From Bryoerythrophyllum caledonicum (lineage: Eukaryota; Streptophyta; Bryopsida; Pottiales; Pottiaceae), in NCBI GenBank assembly GCA_963971425.1, contig OZ020524.1, positions 13,767,845 to 13,831,844 on the forward strand: a stretch of DNA of 64,000 nucleotides, given 5' to 3'. A program made the translations under genes and the position numbers. Numbering within the stretch: position 1 is the stretch's first letter; each line of letters opens with the position of its first letter. Positions 12,263 to 22,499 of this stretch are shown piece after piece. Below the pieces are notes generated by a model. The model was not told where the DNA came from, searched no databases, and saw only the letters and a list, made by a program, of their open reading frames with translations.

Positions 12263-12560
12263 GTTTACTACAATATGACTCTGGTACAACTACAAAGGAT
12301 AACAAGACTGCAGTACAACTGTAATACAACTTTATACCAACTCAAAAAATAATGCAGTCGTATATGCAATTGTACACAAGACTAAAAAACAACTGTGCAT
12401 GGTCTTCCAATTCTTCATAATGAATGACAACTTACCTCTCCAGGCCTCCTGTCTAGGACCAGAGACACATAGAAGCACTTTTGATTGCTTTAATGGCGTG
12501 CAAGACCTGCTACTATTTTGGACTTTGGTCTCTTCTCTCTTACATTGTAAGTGTATTCAG
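12263..12560. repeat. Copy 1 of a diverged ~300-bp direct repeat with ACAACT-type motifs
   Basis: It holds repeated TACAACTAC/ACAACTGT motifs, then a block around TTACCTC that reads as a minus-strand splice donor, then CTCTTCTCTCTTACATTGTAAGTG. The same order of blocks occurs at 13,546-13,860 in the same orientation. Confidence 0.65.
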
Positions 12561-12599
12561 AATGTATTAGATAGGTTTTAGATACCACACTTTGGTTCA

Positions 12600-13540
12600 A
12601 GCTCTTCCTCAGTCTTGTCTGTGTACTACAAGTATATGTTGGGTACCGAAAAAACACCAAAGAATTTATCACAATTGGTTTATTAAATAAAAATATTTGT
12701 TTAACTGTATGTGATGATTTTTAACATGGAGACATCTTTTTCATGACCTTAATTTGTCATTTTGATTATAAAGAGGTTTCAATATTGTAGAGCACCTTTG
12801 CCTAGTTAAACCAATGAATTCAATTTTGGTATTATTCCTGAAGCATTTGGATACTTATTTTCTAAATGAAGAACACAATAAAGGGTTTACATTGTAGGTC
12901 CAAATAAGTCATTATTTGTTAATTTCAATGTAAAGTTTGGAATACATTTGGACCTATCAGACAAAGACATATTGGTCTTTTAGACTACAAATTTTGTGTT
13001 CTAATTTATATAATACATGCATGCAAATACATTGAATTATTTAAAAAACACCCTATAAGTGTGGAGATTGAAAAGCGCAAAAAAAATTGATACAAAATTT
13101 GTTGCAGACATAAATATCAAATGTACTTCAAATTTCTCACAAAAATATATAATGTGCTTCTACCTGCTCACGTTTTTGTTTTTAAGATTGAATCCAACTC
13201 ATTCTTATATACTCTAATATATGAAGAATCAATAGAAGACGCTTTCACCATGAGTTTTTTTTTTACATTATACATTGTAAAGAAGATATAGCTACGAGTA
13301 CTACAATATTTACATTATTTTATTACAAAGCTTCTAGAGATTATGTTTAAAGCATTCAATTTAGTTCTCTAATACTTTAAAACCACTTTAATTCAATCAC
13401 AATCAATATTGTAAATTTTGTATGGACAAATGAAGATTTTTCGTTATGTATTTTTCCAAGTACGTTGTGATATTCTTCATTCTTAAAAACAATAACATAA
13501 TTTAGTCAACTACTTCTGGATTGCAAGGGCAAAATTTTGA
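12600..13540. other. AT-rich spacer without genes
   Basis: It lies between the two direct-repeat copies. No coding signal, RNA gene or clear inverted repeat was seen. Confidence 0.5.
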
Positions 13541-13545
13541 GCCAA

Positions 13546-13860
13546 CACTACAATTTTGTTCAAAAAAACTTATGATATAACTAATACAACTAAAAAGGCT
13601 TTTACGACTACATTACTACTAAGATACAACTACAAAACAACTATTACTAGTCGGACATTCATATATGCAATTGTACATACAACTACAAAACAACTATGCA
13701 TGCATTTTGAGATCATCATAATGGGTGACGGCTTACCTCCACGCGCCGCCTTCTGTCCACAGCCAAGACTCCTAGAAGCTCTTGAAGTTGCAACGATTCT
13801 GTGCAGGTTCTTCTAGTCTCCTCCAATTTGCTCTCTTCTCTCCTACATTGTGATTGTATT
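13546..13860. repeat. Copy 2 of the direct repeat, beginning with CACTACAA
   Basis: It starts CACTACAATTTTG and contains TTTTACGACTAC and several ACAACTAC units, then GGCTTACCTCC and CTCTTCTCTCCTACATTGTG, collinear with copy 1. TTTTACGACT is also found next to the terminus at 21,713. It could be a CACTA end region, or a promoter/leader region between the leftward TNP2 and the rightward TNPA-like gene. Confidence 0.6.
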
Positions 13861-14685
13861 TAGCATTGTTGTGTGGATTGGAGTTCAACTTGCAAGGATA
13901 GAAACGGTAGTGATTGCAAGAATGGAAGATCATGAAGAAGTAGGGGAAGAACAGAAGACGGCTTACGAATTGTGGAGGGATGCCAATGTTGCAGAGATCG
14001 CATCCAAGCTACTCCCGGTGGAACGTGCACTTGCAGAGATGTGAGTGACCTCTTGCAAGTTCTGAATTTAGTGCAAGCAAAGAGACGTTCACATTTCTTG
14101 GGCAGACCTTCATAGTCGAAATTGGCGCCGCCATGTAGCTTATCAGCCATAAATGTTGTAGGCAACAGTTGTGCACAAGTTGAGTAGTTGCACTGCAGTT
14201 GTACTTTAAATACTTTGTTGTTGAGAATGAGTCGTTTGACAGTTGTGTACTAGTTCTTTCGTTTTTCAAGAATTCTTTTACTCCAAAGAAGATGTAGATC
14301 CTCTGCTTTGTTCTTTGAGGTTGACGTTGTTGCATTGCAGGAGATCCGCTGATGCCATCAGTCGTCCCCAACACGTTAAGAAGAAGATGCCGCCCGTTCC
14401 TATGCGAAGAAGTCTTCGACTTAGAAGATCGTTTGGAGAAGAGCCTGCAGGAGAGGGATTTAGGGTTTCGGGCGACAACATGAAGAGTGGTGGATCCCAA
14501 TCCCAATCGGATTCCGAGGAGTCACGATCGGTGGACGAACTTCTCACGGCACCTGCTGGTACGAAAATCTTAAACACCCACAAAGTTTATGTTTGATTTT
14601 CACATGTTGCTAGGGTTTCTGCAATATGCGGGGTTGAACCGGTTGAACGCCTTTTCCTCCGTGTTCAACGTGTTCCGCTTCTACC

Positions 14686-15860
14686 TCACTCATATTGCCC
14701 CGAGCCGCTACGGTAGCGCAGCTGCACGCCTAGGCTTTGATCGGATCGATCCTCGAAGTAGACGTCCTCCATTTGCTTCAGTCCAGACCAGACTTCGTCC
14801 GCTAGGAGCATCACTTTGCGGAGCACTGACGTGAGCGCCATTTGGTCTTGGAAGAGCGCTTCTAGAACGGGTCGGAATTGACGGCACCGTGAAGAGCTTG
14901 GGGATGTAGTAGTGCATCTCGGTGAGGTACATTAAATTGACGTTGTTGTAGCTTTCCTGCTCCACGTCGCAGTAGAACCGCGACTTCGGTGTGCCCATCG
15001 AGCTCTGCACGTCGACGTGCAGAGCTGCAGCGTGAAGAGCTTGGGGATGTAGTAGTGCATCTCGTTAGGGTACATTAAATGACGTAGTTTTAGCTTTCTT
15101 GCTCCTCGTTGCAGTAGAACCGCGACTTTGGTGTGCCCATCCAGCTCTGCACGTCGACGTGCAGAGCTGCAGGACATAATAGGTTAAATTAAACTGTGAT
15201 AATTAGGAAAGCGTAATCAGGCATCCAGTATTTCAAAAGCAAGCTTGAAAGAAATCAACCATTTAATATATTGAACTCACAGTTCACCCAAACAGAGGCT
15301 CATTCTCGTTCAATGACCAGAATGAAGAATCCGAATTATGCTCCAACTCCCCAACCAAGTCGAAGCATAATGCCGATTCTAGTATTATGACCATTGACGA
15401 AAACCCTCCAGGAACTTATTAGCACTTTCTCTCTATAAAAATCAGTTCATCTAGTGGATATGGTAAGATCCAAAGTAAGCTCACTAGGGGTTTTGATAAC
15501 TTCCTCTGTCGGCGTTGCCTGATCGGCTGATCCGGTGGACATAGTTAGGTCCAGCTCCACGCCGACGTGATCGTTCGACAAGAAGTCTAGAAAATGCACG
15601 CGGCTCTGGGTAGATTTACAGGTTCCAGGTCAAGAATGCGGATGCGACGTGAAGATGCCACCTCTGGTGGTGTCGAGATGCTCCGGATCCATCACGTTGG
15701 TCTGGAACCTGTCGTAGATGTTGGCGAAGCCGCGCCATGAGGAGCCCTCGAATGGCTCGCACACTAGGTTCGCGGGGATGAAGTCTTCAGCGCCCGCTAG
15801 AAGAAAGACCCGATTTGTTAGAATCGAGTACAGGAATCGATTCTGGAATTCAAACAGCTC
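14686..15860 (-). pseudogene. Decayed GT37 (xyloglucan fucosyltransferase-like) gene fragment
   Basis: In minus-strand order, FLYSILTNRVFLL and LVCEPFEGSSW (about 15,850-15,700) match the start of the GT37 catalytic domain. KSRFYCDVEQESYNN and MHYYIPKLFTVPS (about 14,990-14,890) match its middle. LADEVWSGLKQMEDVYF and LGVQLRYRSG (about 14,820-14,710) match the region around the conserved IGIQVR-type motif. The pieces lie in different frames, are separated by unrelated DNA, and the middle block is tandemly duplicated, so no functional product is possible. It lies in the second intron of the TNPA-like gene, in opposite orientation, which suggests capture by the transposon. GT37 enzymes add fucose to cell-wall glycans in the Golgi. 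Confidence 0.6.
14889..15172. repeat. 143-bp tandem duplication, each unit ending in a 26-bp perfect palindrome
   Basis: Units are 14889-15031 and 15032-15172. Each ends with the palindrome AGCTCTGCACGTC/GACGTGCAGAGCT (15001-15026 and 15143-15168). The unit covers the middle block of the fucosyltransferase fragment. Confidence 0.85.
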
Positions 15861-15894
15861 GTATCCCGGTTCATGAAGTACGTCGTCATGATGC

Positions 15895-16010
15895 CCACTC
15901 TGTACATGCACGTCTGTGCATGCACGAGTACTCTCGCACTGTGCATGCACGAGTACTCTCGCACTGTGCATGCACGTCCTGTACATGCACGAGTACTCTC
16001 ACAGAGCCGT
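15895..16010. repeat. 25-bp minisatellite
   Basis: Units of GTGCATGCACGAGTACTCTC with short GCACT linkers recur about four times with small changes. Open frames crossing it on both strands are artefacts of the repeat. Confidence 0.8.
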
Positions 16011-17780
16011 GTAGTCACTCTATTCTCGTGGAGAATTTGGGGAATTCCAGACGTCCAATAAAGTGTGACGCACGCAAAGAGAATGTCAAGCTTGTCGCGG
16101 GAGAGTAGACCGCTGCCGGATGGACCCGGTCTAGAACACAAGCAGGCGTGGGGCCACTGGTACGGCATCACGATGATACACAGTGTTGGAAAACTTTGTG
16201 GTTTTTCATGTACAGTACATCGAGACCGGATTTTGTTAAGAGTTAACAATCGGAGATGCACCGCTATATTTCAAGCTGTTTGAATTCCAGAATCGGGCTC
16301 CGTTATTTTAGACTGGTTGATTAGTAGCTGTAGGACTGTCCGACTTGTTGCGAGCTCTAGCGCAAAGACAGAGACAAAGTCACTGAGCTAGCAGGTGCTG
16401 GCGAGGTTTTCGCGACCCGGTCAAGGGTGGTGCCAACAGTTTCTGCACAGACAGCTTTGAGCTGCTGGAACGCCATGTCCATTCTCGGGATCAAGTGACT
16501 GCCTGTGAATTAGCACTTGTGATATTTTACGTCTTGAAACAGGAGGGAGAGCCTGAGAGGCGGTGCAAAACTACACATACCCTTGCCAAAAAGGTACAAA
16601 GCGCCGCTCTTGAGGTTGTTCGAAGAAGCTTCTGGCTACGTTCCAGCCCAAAGAAATAGAACTTCCAGTTTTGGTCTTTTTTCTGATTTTTTTCTTGGAA
16701 TCCCTTTGGTGGAACGTTCTGAATACGTGTCTCTTCTATGAGGGCCTGATCATAGTCTGGTACGTGATCATCGATGAAATGATGTTTGAGCACGTTGCAG
16801 AAGCTGTCAGTGTAGTACTTGCCAACAAAAATTCATGACTGACGCTAACCAGCATCTTCTTCGCGGCCTGGTAAGCTTGACCTTGGTCACTATCTTTATT
16901 ATGCACTCATAAAGATCATCAGTAGTAAGCAAGGACTTGGCTCCATGTATGAACTTGTTCGCGCACAGCCAAGTCGAGACTTGTCCAAGTCGGAGAAAGT
17001 CTGTACAAACTTTAGTTGCATCGATTTCTAACAGTGAGAGGAGGATCAATAAACTTGAGGACGTCTTCAAGAATCACTAGCGATTTCCGTCCCCCAGATA
17101 CGGTAGACTTGCATAGGGTCAAGCTTAAGTTTCCTTGCGGCAGGAAATTGTTTGCACTCACGATGAAGAGGAGGGATACATAATTGAAACGAAAGTTGAA
17201 TGGCAGATTCCAAGTCTAGAATTACACTGCTGGAGATTCAACCAGAGTTCGAGTCCATTAGCTTGGTTGATAGTTGTCCATCAGCTGTGCAGTTATGTTG
17301 GATACCACTGTGCATTTGTTTGATGTATTGTGCGTGTTCTTAGTTTACTGTTTTTTTTTTTAAACTTTTTGCTTGGGGATTGGTTGTAGTAGGAATGCTT
17401 AACCACATGGCTTTTGTCAAATGCATGATGGCATAAAGTATGTACGTTGTTGACTTTCTAATGTGTTAGGATTACAAGTACAAAGAGGACAAGTTTTGGA
17501 GCATGGGACAGGTGAATTTTGCGGTGGTTTTCTCTTGCATAGATTTAATGTGGACAAATGATGATCAGTGATTATTTTGTGGTGGAGGCCTCCCTGGTTT
17601 GTCAAAAGATGCTGATACGAAAAGGAGAATGAAGGATTGAATTTAAGTTTCTATAATGAAAGCTTGTAATGCAGCATTACCATGACCTACTTTTGTTTCA
17701 ACGTGCCTTGATAGTCGTTATTGGTTTGCACTGACATTATTTTTTTAGTGGATTTATATTTGCGGAAGTTATTTTGACTC
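16011..17780. other. Intronic DNA of the TNPA-like gene with unidentified minus-strand fragments
   Basis: Minus-strand open frames at 16527-16793 and 16807-17070 might be pieces of captured genes, because they are more GC-rich than the surroundings, but I recognise no family. The remainder to 17,780 shows nothing I can support. Confidence 0.4.
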
Positions 17781-19689
17781 TTGATGTGGTCCTTGGCAAT
17801 TGAAGAGAAAGACGTGGACTCTAGAGACGTTGGCGTGGGGTGCAAGTCACGTCAAAGGCTGGGGAAGGAGGTCTTGCCGAGTGTTGATGAAGGGTTCAGT
17901 GCCTTGGATCCTTATCTGAAGTTTCTGAACGTCACTTATGGGACGTTCAGTAAATTTCAGGGGTCGGGTCCATCTAGCAATGGCACTGAAGATGGATTGT
18001 ACAAGGGAATTCATAGGGGATGTCGTCGTCAGGAGCGTATCGACATGGATGAAGAGGCGTTGGAGCGCCGTTCTCATGGGGTGAAGCCGTACAATCTACA
18101 CATTCTAAAAGTGACCGGTGAGATTGACGGTAGCTGTCATGCAAAGAGTGCCTGGGATGCGGCAGTTAGAGTGGCTGTGCCTCGCACTCTAGACATGAGT
18201 ATTATTGTTTTCGAACATCAGGATTCCACGGCGGTTTTGAGGCTGAAAACGGAGTTGGACAAGGAGTTCAACTACGTCCCTAAACCGTTGAGCAATGGGA
18301 AATTCAAAAGCGCAATTTCTAGATACATGAAGACAACCCGCAATACTCTGAAAGGAAAGTGGCTCAAGGGCAAGGTAGATTGCCCTTACAACATCCAGCC
18401 TGACCAGTGGCAGCGAATGATGGAGCATTGGGATCAAGAAGAACAGAAGTTGAAGGCGCAGAAGATGGCCCTTGCTCGAAGTAAAGTCTCCCAAGTCTCC
18501 AGTAGCGGCCGAAAAGGGAAGGCACCTGAAAAAAGAGCTGTAAGTCCATCTCTCCAATGAATTGCATGAGGGTCTATTATAAGAACTAATTCAATTATGC
18601 AACACTTCAAAATCTGAACAAAGCATTTGTTAGCTGATGCAGAAGCGCCGAAAGGTCATTGATGCAGCAGAAGATGCCATGGAGGGATCAGATGACGATA
18701 CGCAACCGTCCTCGGTAAGATAATTTATACTCAAATTTCATGTCTTACTGAGTTGGGGCTTTGAAGGCCCCATTTTATATTATATATACCTCCATTTTGT
18801 GTGGGCATATCCTATGTAATGTATGTGTGAGTTCAGCCCTTTAGGGCCCCATTTTATGATAGAGAAATTTTGATTTTTGTGGAGAGGCTTTGCATTTGTG
18901 CATATGTTTGATGTGGGGCCTTTAGGGCTCCATTCTATGTTAAATTTGTTTGATTTTAGAGATTCAACATATTCTTCTTTGAGTGGTTTGTTAAGGTCCT
19001 CATTTATTTGTTTTGGCTTGCAGGTTGTTTCCGATGCTCTTTCTATCAGGGTGGCAAACATCGAGGGCAAGTTTGTTGAGTATGACAAAAAGTTTGCGCA
19101 GATGTTTGAAATGATTGAGGCAACCAACATTGCCGTTGCATCTTCTGTCTCGTCCAATAAGGAGATGAAGGTCATGATAACTAGTATTTATGATCGGTTG
19201 GACGCAGTGGGTGGGAGTGCTATGTTGTTCCCCAAGGCAGTTGTTGTAGAGGATGGTATTGTGGACCCTGTGGCTACCAAATTGACAGTGTCAACAGGGG
19301 CGGTTGCTGTGGAAGTGAAGGCACCTGATTCTATTGTTGAAGTAGTACCAGTCGTGGAGGGCATTGTAGCTCCTGCACTAGTGGAGGCTGTCACGGCAGC
19401 TGTGGAGCATGTTTCAGGAGATGTGGAGGATCCGTATACGATGGACAGAGCGGTTTTGTGTTCAAGCTTGCCGGAGGAAGGTGGCCCGAAGGGTGATGCA
19501 TTTATTGTCACTCAAAGAGATGGCAAACTCCTTGGAAAGGAGAATGTGCCTTGCTCTCAAGAGGTTAGGGTTGCTCTTTATTTGTAGAGCCTATTGGGTC
19601 ATGTTAGTAGATGGTGTACTAATTGCTGGAAGCGTACGAGTTGGTGTGAAATCAGATATGTTGTATGTCATGTGTATGTTTTGTTCTCA

Positions 19690-21713
19690 ATAGGGCATCC
19701 AATTTTATAGTTGTGTCGCAGTCGTTCTTAAAATTTATGAGTATTCTTATGTAACATGAACAGTTGTATGGAAGTTGTGAGGTAGTTGTTTGAATTACTT
19801 TATGACTTTGTGTACTTAAATTTGCAGTAGTGTTTTGGGATGTAGTTGTGTTCTAGTTGTGTTGTAGTTGTATTGTAGTTGTGTGAGTAACCCTAAAGGA
19901 GTGGTGCTTCTGAATGGGGTTGTTACTTGTGAAGGTGTTGATGATCTGAAGTTTAAGGTGATGTAAGTTTTCATGATGTTTGGTTGTTTGTGTAGGAGTC
20001 TGCTACGCAGACCGCTGCATCAAAGAGGAGGAGCCCTAGGAAATCAGCTAAGGTTGTTTCTGAAGTTGTCAAGGTGAGCTTGGTCATTGAAGTGTTCTTA
20101 GTAGCGTAGTATCTTCTATTGCTTTGCTCTTGAATAATTCTCAAGTAACTATTGTCATTGATGGCATTGCAGGAGAGAAGAGGGGCTAGGCTTCAAAGCC
20201 TTAGTACTAGTGCAACGAAGAAGGTCCGCAACCATTCCTTGCAAAAGATAATTAAGACATCTTTTTAACTTACATGTTGTTTGAGGTGTTATTGGAGCAA
20301 TTAGTTGACTTGTTGTATCATTTGGTTGCAGTTTTGTTTGGGGCAGAAGGTTTGGCTTCTCAATCCCAAAGGTAGAAAATAGCATGTTGCAGTTGGAAAT
20401 GTGAGTGGGCTTGCAGGAGGGATGGTTCACTTTCACACCATCAAAGAGGGATGGTGCAAAGTGGATGTGAGCGAGGCCTTGTATGGGGACGTGCTGTTGA
20501 TGGAGCCAAATGAAGACGCCGAACAGCTCTTGGTGAAGGACGTGGTAAAGGGTAACACCTTATGGGAGGCCAAGTTTATGAAGGTATTTATTTGACACTC
20601 TTTTTTATTCGTAGTCTGGAGTTCACTCTGCTGTAGTTGTTTGGAAGTGTGGATAGGGCGCTTGCAACTAATATGCGACTACAATGCAACTCAGTTAGTG
20701 GTTGGTTTCATGTGATATGCAACTGTATAAGGACTACATTGTAACTGCACAGTGTACTAGCAGTAACTGTGTTGCAACTGCATTGCTACTCAAATGCAAG
20801 TGTATGTGTGGTGCACATTGAGTAAAATGCAACTATGTTGCAACTGTTGCATTAATTTGTGTTTTTCATCACCACTGCGATGCAACTAACATACAAGGTC
20901 TTTGCAACTGCTTCAATCTTGAGACGCATGTTTGAATGTGACAACGAACTCTTTTGGCAGTCGTAATTGAAAGATGCTTGAATTTGTTGTTGTAATGTAG
21001 TTGTTTGCATCACTGTCATAATGTTATTTAAGCTTGAAGGCAACACTTACCGACTAGTGCAGAACTTACAAACGACTACAGCACAACCCATAAACAACTG
21101 ATGATTAATATCTTGCAACTGCAATGAATTTGTGGAATTACTTTTGATAACCGTTACACAACTTCTTCACGACTATTTCACAACTGGGTCACAATTGTCA
21201 TTGTTTGATAATAAAATTGTTGTGCAACTGTGGGACAACTGGGAGACAACTCAATTTTTATGATAATACAACTGCTGGTCAACTGCGGGACAACTACGTC
21301 ACTACTCTTACAGCGTGGTTAACATTTTAAAAAAACATTAAAAATGAATTCTACTCCTATGAAATCATGACACTTGGCACAACTAGACCGCTCTGACAAT
21401 CATGTGTCAGTGAAAATTTAATACAACATTGGGAACCGTGCAAAAGATTTCTTGCCACAGAAGAAAAAGAAGGGCGAGGGGGTTGAGGTTGTGAAATTTT
21501 TGAAGGGCAGAGGATGATTTTCGAGTGGATGGAAAGTTTCAAGTCGTAAAAATATGACTGCACACAAATAACTGCGGCACGACTACGGGATGACTCAAAG
21601 ACAACTGCTCCAGTTTTACAACTGCAGCAGTTGTATAGAAGTTGTTTCAGGTCAAAAACGACTGTTTTGCAGTTGTAAAGTGGCAGTCGTAAAAACACCA
21701 GATTCTACTAGTG
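19690..21713 (+). mobile_element. CACTA-type 3' region: ACAACT/AGTTGT arrays and right terminus
   Basis: From about 19,700, and densely from 20,630 to 21,700, the motifs GCAACTGC, ACAACTAC and their complements recur more than 25 times in both orientations, like the subterminal repeats bound by TNPA-type proteins. The segment ends ...CTACTAGTG at 21,713, whose complement CACTAGTAGAATCTGG is a typical CACTA terminus. The next base begins gypsy integrase sequence, so the border is sharp. I found no convincing matching left end with the same flanking bases. Confidence 0.68.
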
Positions 21714-22076
21714 GTCTTTGTGTAGATCTGGCCACCAGTAGCCGGCGTCCAAAGTCTTCCGGGTGGTGATCTCCTGGGAAAAATGTCCACTGCCATTGCC
21801 GTTGTGTAACTCTTTCATGATCAGGTCCGATTGCCGCGAGTCCAGTACTTGTCGGAGGTCTAAGCCCTGGCCACGTTTGTGAAGAATGCCGCTAATAAGG
21901 GTGAATGGCAACGACTTCAAGGTCAGCTTTCGCTGCTCCTCCCTTGTCAACTCCGGGCGTAAGACTCCAGTTTGGAGGTACAACACCACGTCCGTCGGCC
22001 ACTCGGGCTGGACATAAAACAACCCGGCGTCGCCGCTCTGGTCTTCAACGCCGGTAGCCGGCTCTCCGTTGGGTAG
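21714..22076 (-). pseudogene. Ty3/gypsy integrase N-terminal (zinc-binding) fragment
   Basis: The frame reads VLRPELTREEQRKLTL, then MKELHNGNGSGHFS and TLDAGYWWPDLHKD, the usual linker and His-rich start of a gypsy integrase. It stops where the CACTA terminus begins, so the Cys pair and catalytic core are missing. A TGA at about 22,077 separates it from RNase H; the codon was probably CGA. Confidence 0.8.
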
Positions 22077-22463
22077 TCAGGATAGGGCATCCGCAACTCC
22101 GTGTGACTTCCCGGGCTTATATATCATTGTGAAGTCGTATTCCTGGAACAAAAGTAACCACCGGGCAATCCTTCCAGACACCTGGGGTTTGTTAACCAAA
22201 TAAATCAAAGCCATGTGATCAACAAAAAATACCACTTTATTACCCAATAAATAATGCCGATACTTGTTTAAGGCATACACCATTTCCAGGGCTTCACGCT
22301 CCGTGGTCGTATAATTCTTCTCGGCTGAATTCAGCAGCCTAGACGCGTAGGAGATGGGTTGGTTGCCCTTGCCGGTCGGGTTTTGGGCTAGCATTGCCCC
22401 TACGGCAAGGTTGGAGGCATCCGTGTGGATGTGGAACTCCGAGTCCCAGTGTGGGACAATCAA
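22077..22463 (-). pseudogene. Ty3/gypsy RNase H domain
   Basis: HTDASNLAVGAMLAQ, YTTTEREALEMVYALNKYRH and FFVDHMALIYL are diagnostic of gypsy RNase H. The frame continues that of the reverse transcriptase, separated by nonsense codons near 22,468 and 22,500. The C-terminus YKPGKSHGVADALS is the normal end of the domain. Confidence 0.88.
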
Positions 22464-22499
22464 AATCGGGGCGTCCTACTAACGCCGTTTGATGTCTAT

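Larger units (their letters stand above)
13922..20583 (+). pseudogene. TNPA/Transposase_24-like protein of a CACTA element, eight exons, one nonsense codon
   Basis: Exons: 13922-14040, 14341-14558, 17806-18539, 18643-18714, 19024-19563, 19996-20073, 20173-20223 and 20332-20583. Junctions have GT and AG ends and keep frame. Exon 1-2 encodes YELWRDANVAEI and RRSLRLRR, a pattern seen in several plant nuclear and transposon proteins. Exon 3 holds KGKWLKGKVDCPYNIQPDQW and the following EHWDQEEQKLKAQKMALARS, which resembles Transposase_24 (Ptta/En/Spm). Exon 5 starts with a heptad-like region. Exon 8 (VAVGNVSGLAGGMVHF...) resembles the C-terminal domain (DUF8039-like) of plant En/Spm proteins. TAG at 20380-20382 interrupts exon 8, probably a mutated CAG. 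The exon 8 donor (AAG/GTATTT) implies a further short exon I could not place. Intron 2 (3.2 kb) contains foreign DNA, and its acceptor at 17,806 is the weakest call. Confidence 0.62.

Noticed and set aside
15818..16261. 147-codon minus-strand frame
   Set aside because: Its middle is the 25-bp minisatellite translated, and it overlaps the fucosyltransferase fragment in a different frame.
13546..21713. A complete CACTA element from CACTACAA at 13,546 to TAGTG at 21,713
   Set aside because: Termini agree only in CACTA and a later TTTTACGACT, the flanking triplets differ (CAA and GTC), and the left flank is not gypsy while the right flank is.
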